This document shows, in pieces, positions 45,123 through 53,059 of a stretch of 53,059 nt of DNA (position 1 is the stretch's first letter; every line of letters begins with the position of its first letter). Location: NCBI GenBank assembly GCA_037447655.1, contig JBBHKE010002329.1:144594-197652 (forward strand), in the 5' to 3' direction. The position numbers and the translations under genes were made by a program. The stretch comes from Zygnema cylindricum (taxonomy: Eukaryota; Streptophyta; Zygnematophyceae; Zygnematales; Zygnemataceae). The notes under the pieces are model-generated. The model worked only from the letters and a program-made list of their open reading frames with translations, was not told the origin of the DNA and searched no databases.

Positions 45123-45578
45123 CATAGTTCAAAAGTAGGCGTTTTTTGGTAGGCCTTTTGTAGGCCGCCTTAAGCGTAAGATGTGTTACGGGCTTTTCAC
45201 GTGATCTTCTTAGATCGTTACTTTTATCAGCGACCGCCCGATTGTCCGAATCTGACGATAGTCCTATCGTAAGTTGTGTTATGGGCTTTTCATGTGATCT
45301 TCTTAGATCATTTTTTTCATCAACGACCGTCAGATCGTCTAAATCTGACGGTTTAAATAAAAAGTCGCTCAAAACTCACAGAAAAAGTTTTTTTTGTCCG
45401 ATTTTTTTTCAAATTTAGACATGACATTTAATTCTCTATTGATCCATGTGCAGCTCAACCCTGTTACAATTTTATTTCATTTTTCGGCCAATACAATATG
45501 GGTCTTAAGGCAATATTGTAGTTTTTGCATACAATAGGCATATTGTATGGACGTACGGTCACCTACTTTTGAACTATG
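45123..45578. mobile_element. hAT-like MITE, 456 bp, 8-bp TSD
   Basis: TIRs CATAGTTCAAAAGTAGGCG / inverse of CATAGTTCAAAAGTAGGTG. Perfect 8-bp target duplication GTTTAAAG at 45115-45122 and 45579-45586, which points to the hAT superfamily. It interrupts sequence continuous in the left arm near 34725. Inside, a ~75-bp block ('gggcttttca.gtgatcttct' to 'aatctgacg') is directly repeated. No transposase. Confidence 0.85.
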
Positions 45579-46077
45579 GTTTAAAGTCTTCGTTTGCGTA
45601 CCATGTACTTGCGTACCAATCGTTGTACTCTAGGATGTGAAAAGGGGCGGGAAATAATGAAGCTGAAAGGACGGCTACGATAGCTTGACGAAAGAGCCTT
45701 ACTAGAAATAGCGTGATGAAAAAGCGTTACGAAATATCTTTAGGATTTTTGGTTGGATTTTGGTGGACTCGCGTCCACTTTGTCCGAAGGTACATAGCAT
45801 GTGCAAAATTTGAGAATTACGGCGGCAGTCCATCGTGACACCTATCTTTATCATTCACGTGTCGATGTTTTACTAGTGCTGTAATTGACCGGAAAGCATC
45901 GCGGATGAATATCCGACGGTCATTGTTACCCCCCGGGCCTTTGGAGAATATTGGTAAGGTTCTCTGTAGTATTTTTTTGCAAATCAAAACGAAATATAGT
46001 ACGGACAGGTACGCATTTCTATAAACAGACTCACTCGTCTAATGGAACTTCACCTTTATCTGTAATTCTTTACATTA

Positions 46078-46500
46078 GGGCATGGTTACATCAGACGAAA
46101 AGTGAGGTTTAATATAGAATTTTGTACTTGCCCGTACAATGCCGTACAATATTTTCGTGAGTTTCTTGAAAACAACATTACAGAAAATATGATTACGATT
46201 CTCCAAGTATCCGGGAGATGACGTCGACCGTCCGATTACATTTTGGTCTTCATCTGCGAAGCAATCGCTCCATACGCCTCTGTATTGGTGAATCCACCTC
46301 CGCGAGGTGGGTTCACCAATACAGAACCAGTCACTTCGCTACACCTGGACGATACACACTTGCGTCAATGAAAAATGAAAAGTTTCACACGCCCCCAAAG
46401 TCACGTGCCTTCGGGCAAGGTGACCGTAAAATCTTTGCCGAAAAGAAATACGGTTTTTTCTTGAAAGTGAGCAGAGTGAAGGAGATCTTTGAGGTACATT
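46078..46500 (+). mobile_element. TIR element left end with central palindrome
   Basis: TTA (46075-46077) precedes GGGCATGGTTACATCAGACG and 'aaaagtgaggttt', a diverged version of the 728-bp MITE end. A near-perfect palindrome with arms of about 21 nt (TCTGTATTGGTGAA... and inverse) is at 46279-46325. The right end is not clear; the boundary given is approximate. Confidence 0.5.
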
Positions 46501-47036
46501 GACACGGTTACATATAAAAAATTAGTATTTAGTAACCATCTCAATTAAAACATCAAAGACGCAAATCCGTACGAGAAAATTAAATCATTCTTTGTAATAA
46601 TTATTATCTATTCATAATTATATAAATTAGAATGCATATGTCAACATGATTAAGAGGAGATCGCCATCTCAAAGAAAGCAACGCTCTAACATTACAAGAA
46701 TATGATGAGATCATGCCAGACTTAGCATGCTTGTAAAATAAATTAGAATATATGCATAATCTATGGTGGCATGTCTTATTCAAGAAAAAGTGCATGATTC
46801 CCTTCTACAAATATACACTGTAATTACTTACGAACCCATTACGAACACAAAGAGAAAATACCAAAAACTGCGGTGAAAACTGTAAGAGTAAAGAACGAAA
46901 GCCTTAGTCAAAGGAGTTACATGAGTAATTATCAAAAGAACCAATGGATGACTTGGGAACTTCCTTGATATATTTCGAACAAGATCAAGAATGTTCAATT
47001 CCGATGAATATTTCCACTAGATGACGTCATGATGAT
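46501..47036. other. No gene seen
   Basis: AT-rich spacer before the copia element. No supportable coding region, TIR pair or RNA gene. Confidence 0.4.
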
Positions 47037-47041
47037 TAGGG

Positions 47042-47449
47042 TATTAGAATTCGACGACTTCGATATTCTACTCTACTTTTGAACCACTATGTTTAGATAG
47101 TTTATACCTTGATAATTATTAAGTCCTAGAACACTAAGTCTAAAGTATACAACTTTAATTAGTGTACATGAACTTGTTGTACCTTCCTTGTACATATTAT
47201 TTTAGCGTAGAGAGATTCCCACTAACTCTTGGGATTTTTTTAACTAGTTTTACCTCCACTTCCAGATGAACCTAGAATAGTTCTATCTCCACTTATCGGA
47301 TGTACCTAAGATATTGAACTTAAGTTCACGACAGCCACTTTTGTCCTTGCTGTCTTTTCTCTTTATTTGCCCCCTTTATGTATTTTTTGTCTTTTTCTGT
47401 TCCTTTGTTTTAAGTCTTTATTTTGATATGGCTGCTAACGAATTATGTT
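47042..47449 (+). repeat. 5' LTR of copia D
   Basis: Matches 52202-52689 from TATTRGAATT onward; a ~90-bp block present in the 3' LTR (about 52465-52555) is missing here. I count about 19 differences over the first ~205 bases. Ends directly against the captured WRKY sequence. Confidence 0.8.
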
Positions 47450-48903
47450 CAGTTTGACTTCTAAATTCACATCTACAGTGTCAAATTTCATTGGCACATT
47501 GAGAAATTTCCTTTTTTTGCAAACTCCCAACGTTTGATTTTCAGGAGGTTCATCTTGTCATCCAAATTCAAGACGACACCTAAAAATAAATCTTTTTCAT
47601 GGTCGACTAAATCATTTTTAATTTCTTTCGTGTTTTTCTCCGTTTCCAAAATGTCAAAGTACCTATCTCTACCTCTTCCCATTTTGTCGAAATCGGAGGT
47701 AAAGTTTTGAAGGTGGCAAAAAAATCATTTTCTGAAGTTCCCAAAACCAGTGTCGAAGGAACATTATTTTCTTCTAAACCCCAAATGAATTCTCCTTCAC
47801 TCTCATTCGGTAGTTTGGGTAATTCCAAATCCAAATCCTCCAAGTCCTCCAAATCCTCCGTATTTAAATTGTTGAATTCATTTACTTTTTCTTCTTTTGT
47901 TTTGATATCCACATTTTGAAACTCCCCAATTTCCATCTCCGAAGTACTTCCCTCGACAATGATCGAGTCGGTATCGACTTCGGAAATAAAATCGCGGCAG
48001 TTTTCAAATTTCTCAAACTCAAAATTTTTGTCGGAGGGAATTTCCGAATCGTTTCCTATTTTTATGTCTTTCGAAACATCTTCGACTGTATCCCATGCAA
48101 GAACTGGATTGTGATTGTGTACTCCAAAATACTGTAGACTCATAAATTTTGGATTTTGAGGATCAAAATTGATTGTCCTTTTGCATAAACATTTGAGATC
48201 TTTAAAAAGGGCGCAGCGGTAACAATTCCTGGAAATAGAAAAAAGAAAGGCAAAAATAACAAATAGAAAACATCAGCCTCGCACCATATCAACCTTCCTC
48301 CCTCTACCCGCTGGTTCTCCTCTCTCCTCACCCTCTTCCTCTCTCCTTTCTCCCCCTTTCCCACTCTCCTTGCCCCTCTACCTTTCACCACTCACTTATT
48401 TCCTCGCCACTCTCTCAATCAATCAGCACGCCCATTCAAAGCTCTCCTGCACTCCCTCTGTCCCTCACTCTCCTTGTCAAAATTCTTTCCCTCATTTCCT
48501 GGCTTTCCCCAACTACCCCTCCTCACCCCCGTTCTCCCAATTTAGTCCTCTCTTTCCTCTACTATCTCCCTTTCTCCCTCTTTTCCCCCTCTCCCAAAAA
48601 TTATTTCCTATTTTGCTGGATCCGTCTCTCTCCGCCTCTCCCCCTCCCTTCTCCTCATTCGACTCTTCCTCCCTTTCTCCTTCTCCCACTTCCCCCCGCC
48701 CTCTCTCGCCCTCCCTCTCCCCATTCTTCCTCCCTCTCTCTCGAGCTCTATCTCTCCCCTCACCTCATATGAGTCTTTCCTCGAAGTTTTTCTTGTCCGT
48801 ATTTGTTCCAGATGTATCCATCCGCTGGAACTGCCAGGTGGCAACTTTTCCTTCGTCTGCTGCCCGTAAAAAACGGTCAGGTAAAAATATTCCTCTCATT
48901 GAC
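47450..48903 (-). pseudogene. Captured WRKY gene fragment (exon 2, intron 2, part of exon 3)
   Basis: On the minus strand it matches 31277-32748 of the WRKY gene. The exon 2 part (about 48764-48859) encodes W-N-K-Y-G-Q-E in place of W-T-K-Y-G-Q-K. Intron 2 (48229-48763, purine-rich in this sense) keeps GT and AG. The exon 3 part keeps the C-X7-C-X23-H-N-H ligands, though one of the two Tyr before the first Cys is Cys. The acidic E-D-L-E-D-L-E-D-L stretch is present. A deletion with frameshift near 47640-47660 breaks the frame. No start codon region, exon 1 or 3' end is included. About 12 differences in the first ~160 bases of exon 3. Confidence 0.85.
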
Positions 48904-51900
48904 AAATCTTGTATTGCTTTCTACTCCTTTACGCATTTTACTTGGAAATAATTATGTCCAAACGTCAAATATGGTTGGACACATGGCCATAAACCAGAGT
49001 AGCTCCGAACCACTCATTTTGGAGAACATTTACTACGTTCCCAAACTCCAGAAAAAATTCTTCTCTGTGGGTGCAGCGCTCAGAAATGGTAGTTCCGGAG
49101 TCATCCGAAAGCGACGTTCGGTTTTTTTCGTCAAACCAAATTTCCCTTGGAAAAGAGATTAAATGTGGTAATCTCTATGTGTTAAAATATTTTAGAGATT
49201 TAATGCATGCAAATGTAGCAAATCCCTCTCCTTCCTCCTCTTGTTTTCACAAATGGCATTTACGATTTGGCCATCTAAATAGGCAAAGTTTAGCGTCTCT
49301 TAGTAAAGGCCTTATTTTAGGCTTAGATTCATTTGATGCAAAACATCTTGATTTTTGCCATGCATGTATTCTTGGCGAAATGCCTCGATTACCTTTACGC
49401 AAATTTTCCTCTTGATTAAATTTCTAGAGCTGTATGTGGAACTATAAGGGTATGAAGTTTGAGTGGCTCTGTGTATTTCATTACGTTTGTTGATGATTAC
49501 TCACAATTCACTCACGTGTATCGCATGAAAGACAACTCTGAAGCTTTTCTCATTTTAAAACTTTTAAGTCCCTTGTTGAAAATCAATTCTCCTCTTGGAT
49601 TAAAATGCTTAGAAGTGATAATGGGGGGGAATATATGTCGCATGAATTCTCAAAAATTTTAGCATCATGTGGTATAATCCATGAATTGTCGGCCCCACAT
49701 ACTCCTCAACAAAATGGGGATGCCTAACGACTTAACCGAACCTTTGCCGATATGGCTTGGTCAATGATGCATTTTGCTTCTTTATCTCAACCTTTTTGAG
49801 CCGAAGCCTTACTAACGGCTTGTTAAGCCCCCCATTCCAAGGCGTATCGTATATATTGCCTTAAAAGGCTTCTTATTATTATTTCACGTGACGTCATTTT
49901 TAATGAGGACCCCCTTATTCGACACCACGTACCAAATCTCTCTGTCACACCTCTAACCGTTGTCACACCTCTAACAGTTGATTTCTCTACAGAATTGTCA
50001 TTGGTTGATTCTCTAATCCCTCCTTTTTCTCCTCCTAACAATCCAATGGCCACATTGAAAGGATCACACAATTTGGTTCGTACATATTTTATCAGATTGG
50101 AGAATTTTGTGACCGCATAACCAACAGTGAAATCCGCGCCCATTTTACAGACGCGAATCATTACGACCGACAACTCTTCATATGATCGCCAATCTGCGGC
50201 GACAAATCTTGACCAAGTCACCGGGCGCGCCGACCAACAATGATGACAGACAGGAGCAAAATTCACGTTCGCCGACCAACCATGCGGAAATTACGCCTCA
50301 GGACCACCTTGTACGTACAACAAACGAATTACAGTTGTCGTCATTTAAACGGGCGGATGGTGTACGGCCATAATCAACCTCTGTTCAAAAAAATCTAGCC
50401 ATTTTTTTGGCGCGATCCTTCGCTCCAGTTTTGGGGGAATCCACTTCCGGAATCCTCCATGACAAATCTTTTGACCGGTGGTTTTATGCAGCAGACTGTA
50501 CGGCGCAGTACTCAACCTGTACGTCCTACCTAGAAAGTGACCCAAAGCCTTGCTCACGCCAATCTTGTTGATGTCAAAGATCCACCACTCACATTAAAAT
50601 TCGATCTTAAGCGTTCAGATGCAAACAAGTGGTCTTTGGCGGCCAATGTAGAATATCAAACTCTAATGACGAATCAGACTTGGAAGCTTTGCGAGTTGTC
50701 ACCTAACCGACGCGCCCTTGGTTCAAAATAGGTTTTTAAAGTTAAAATTTTGCCGATGGATCTGTTGAACGCTACAAGGCCCGTCTCGTGGCGTAAGGGT
50801 ATTCGCATACAGAAGGGATTGATTACAACAAGAATTCCGCACTGTTTGCGAAATTTGAATCTATACGTACAATTTTTTCTTTGGCGGCGATACACTATTG
50901 GGAGCTTCACCAACTTGACTTCAAAACTGCGTTGTTGCACGGAAATCTTGAAAAAAGACATTTACATAGAACATGCTCATGGATACGATGTAGATGGATA
51001 AGAATCTTTAGTCTGTCGCTTGATTAAATCCATTTACGGTCCGAAACAGGCGCCACGTGTGTGGCACAAAACGCTTGTCTCTGCTTTATTAAAAGATGGT
51101 TTTAAAGAAATTAGCGCAGATTCCTGGTATTTACATTAAAGGTACGGGTGACAGTTTAGTAATCATTATTATTTACGTTAGTGATTTTATTTTGGCTGGG
51201 CCTAGTAAAACTGAAATTCACAAAGTCAAAGTCATGCAAGCTTCTCATTGGCCGATGACTGATTTGGGCGACCTTAATTATTGTTTATGCATTAGCATTA
51301 TAAGAAATAGGTCTAAACGTTTATTACAAATGAGCCTAGAACATTATATTGTTGACTTTTTAGATACCTTTGGCATGTCCCATTGTAATCTTGTCTCTAC
51401 ACCTCTTGATCCAAATACCACACTAAGAAAAGAAGCCTCCGATGGGAATGCTCAAGGAGACGTAGGGTCCCTATACCGGTCTATCGTAGGAAAGTTGATG
51501 TATGCCATGTTGGGGTCGCGTCCGGACATTTGCATTGTTGTGTGCATTTTATCGCAATTCTCTCATTGTGCGACTTCCACTCATCTAGATGCGGCAAGAC
51601 GTGTCCTTAGATACCTCGAATGCACCAAACATCTTCGCCTCACCTTCTCTCTCCCTCCTTCTTCTCCATCTTCTTCTTCCTCTCCTTTTTCTCTTCCCGA
51701 TACCTCTCTTGTTGGATTTTGTGATGCGGACGGGGGGAATAAAACCAATGAGCGCCGTTCTATTTTTGGGGTTTGTTTCTCTCTTGGTGGTGGCCTTGTC
51801 TCATGGTTTTCCCGGAAACAACAAACCGTCGCTCTCTCATCCACTGAAGTTGAATACATGGCCGGTACAACCGCCACTAAAACCGCCATTTGGCTTCGTC

Positions 51901-52172
51901 GCCTTCTCACGGACCTTTCCTTTCATCAAACTTCTCCCACTCCTATATTTTGTGATTCTCAAGGGGCTCTCGCCCTCATGAAAAATCTCATTCACCATAC
52001 ACGAACAAAACATATTGATATACAATACCACTTTACTTGTGAGAAAATTGTGGATGGTACAGTATCTTTCTCCCATTGCTCTACTTCCGACCAACTTGCC
52101 CACTTCCTTACCAAACCTCTTCCTCGCCCTTCCTTCGAAAAATATATTTTCTCCTTTGGCCTTCCTGGCTAA
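48904..52172 (+). pseudogene. Copia D pol (integrase-RT-RNase H, broken)
   Basis: Begins in the region before integrase (L-E-N-I-Y-Y-V-P-K-L), then the H-X-R-F-G-H / C-H-A-C zinc region at 49240-49380. The integrase core has F-V-D-D-Y-S (49490) and, in another frame, S-D-N-G-G-E-Y and T-P-Q-Q-N-G; the codon expected for the catalytic Glu is TAA (about 49727). RT spans 50537-51230 with stops at about 50729 and 50999 and frameshifts; its Y-V-D-D motif reads Y-V-S-D (about 51174). RNase H (about 51700-52172) is open and has S-T-E-V-E-Y-M-A-G, then ends at TAA just before the PPT. Confidence 0.85.
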
Positions 52173-52189
52173 ACAAAACTCCGTGCTTC

Positions 52190-52201
52190 AATCGAGGGGG
52201 G
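52190..52201 (+). promoter_or_regulatory. Polypurine tract of copia D
   Basis: 'gaggggg' plus G immediately before the 3' LTR start TATTGGAATT, the usual position for plus-strand priming. Confidence 0.75.
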
Positions 52202-52689
52202 TATTGGAATTTGACGACTTCGACATTCCACTTTACTTTTGAACCACTATGTTTACATAGTTTTTACCTTGATAGTTATTAAGTCATATAACACTAAGTC
52301 TTTAGTATACTACTTTAATTAGTGTCCATGTACTTGTTGTACCTTCTTTGTACATATTATTTTAGCGTAGAATGATTCCCACTAACTCTTGGGATCTTTC
52401 TAGCTAGTTCCACCTCCACTTTTAGATATACCTAGATTAGTCATATCTCCACTTATTGGATGTACCTAGATTAATCGTACCTCCATTTTCGTATAGTGCG
52501 TCTTGAGTTCATCTACAAAATTCAAACGTCTCACTATAGTTTATTATTCAATCAAACATTGAACTTAAGTTCACGACAGTCTCATTTGTCCTTACTGTCT
52601 TATTCCTTTTTTCCCCTTTATGTACTTTGTACTCTTTTTTGTTCCTTTGCTTTAAATCTTTATCTTTTGTTATGGGCGCTAATTTATAA
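52202..52689 (+). repeat. 3' LTR of copia D
   Basis: Starts TATTGGAATTTGACG after the PPT. Related copia LTRs begin TG; TA here is probably a mutated end, shared with the 5' LTR. The right boundary is set by the possible TSD TAGGG and by loss of similarity to the 5' LTR. Confidence 0.75.
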
Positions 52690-52694
52690 TAGGG

Positions 52695-53059
52695 ACATGG
52701 AAACGACTTCTAATTATTTTTAAGTGTCTTAAAATATATGTGACTGGTGCCGCATTGTCAACCGTTTCTTAAGATTATTGCGCCATAAAGTGAGAGGCAA
52801 GTTACTGTTGTTCTTTGGTTTAAAATAGACCGCAAAAGCAACCCAAACTATCAAACAAAATGTTAAGCAAAGCTAGGCCAATGAATAATCATTTGAAATG
52901 CATCCTCCATTTAACATACATGCATACACAGATGCAATCATTCATCCGTACACAACCGGAGCAAGCATGCGTACACAGACGCATGAAATCATCTAGGGTT
53001 TCATGGAATAGAAGCTTAATATATCTCCATCATCATAACAAACCCTAAGACAATGCATG
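52695..53059. other. No gene seen
   Basis: Unique-looking AT-rich sequence to the window end. Open frames are short and unsupported. Confidence 0.4.

Larger units (their letters stand above)
44165..46060 (-). repeat. Inverted arm (right) with two nested MITEs
   Basis: Inverted counterpart of 34257-34934. The arm is 45579-46060, 45078-45122 and 44165-44301; the rest is the two MITEs. It ends (inverted) GGTGAAGTTCCATTAGACG at 46060. A third copy of this terminus is at 28782. Confidence 0.65.
47042..52689 (+). mobile_element. Copia retrotransposon D carrying an antisense WRKY gene fragment
   Basis: LTRs at 47042-47449 and 52202-52689; a possible 5-bp TSD TAGGG at 47037-47041 and 52690-52694. 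Between the 5' LTR and pol, where PBS, gag and protease should be, lies a ~1.45-kb inverted copy of exon 2 to mid exon 3 of the WRKY gene, intron included. The pol part runs from the GAG-pre-integrase region to RNase H and a PPT. The element lacks a PBS and has a dead RT, so it is not autonomous now. Confidence 0.8.

Noticed and set aside
34257-46060. Calling the inverted arms a single giant transposon outright
   Set aside because: Border triplets do not match (TAA versus TTA) and a third arm exists at 28782, so separate insertions are equally likely; kept only as a hypothesis.
48370-48951. 193-codon plus-strand Ser/Pro/Leu-rich frame
   Set aside because: Antisense to the captured WRKY intron and exon; mirror of the artefact at 31266-31808.

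Overview
This is a transposon-dense piece of a plant (streptophyte) nuclear genome. The evidence is a WRKY transcription factor gene with the conserved intron inside the WRKY domain, several Ty1/copia retrotransposons, a non-LTR retrotransposon, many terminal-inverted-repeat (TIR) miniature elements and a 10-N assembly gap. I cannot name the species; nothing in the window is bacterial or organellar. Only one gene appears to be an intact host gene: the WRKY gene at 30894-33075 (+).

Layout. 1-9915: no intact gene. It holds Harbinger-like MITEs with TTA target duplications, a ~1.5 kb retroelement-derived segment present twice as a direct repeat (2521-4067 and 4994-7987), two tandem 728-bp MITEs inside the second copy (5239-6697), and short tandem repeats. 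10036-25928: a ~16 kb copia cluster. Copy A (10036-14189) is cut off in its RT gene by the 5' LTR of copy B (14190 onward). Copy B is split by an antisense gag-only LTR element (16947-21247, TSD CGAGA), and its pol 3' half is followed by a second INT-RT-RNase H block (copy C, to 25920). 25929-30893: TE remnants and the region upstream of the WRKY gene. 30894-33075: WRKY gene. 33400-39860: inverted-repeat elements and an inverted decayed copy of the WRKY upstream region. 39873-43897: a non-LTR element with a restriction-like endonuclease, flanked by an 11-bp TSD. 44165-46500: nested MITEs, including a hAT-like one with a perfect 8-bp TSD. 47042-52689: a copia element whose PBS-gag-protease region is replaced by an antisense, intron-containing fragment of the neighbouring WRKY gene.

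Most notable points: (1) the WRKY protein has a variant core (WTKYGQK) and a hybrid zinc finger, C-X7-C-X23-H-N-H; (2) a fragment of that gene has been captured by an LTR retrotransposon about 14 kb away; (3) the gag-only element has a primer site matching the anticodon arm of initiator tRNA-Met, with its gag ATG inside the primer site; (4) copia copies A and B share a Lys in place of the catalytic Glu of integrase; (5) a MITE superfamily with related TIRs and TTA targets has many termini here, several with central palindromes containing CTCGCGAG-like cores.

All retroelement coding regions carry stops or frameshifts and are annotated as pseudogenes. Identities quoted are counts by eye over short stretches.
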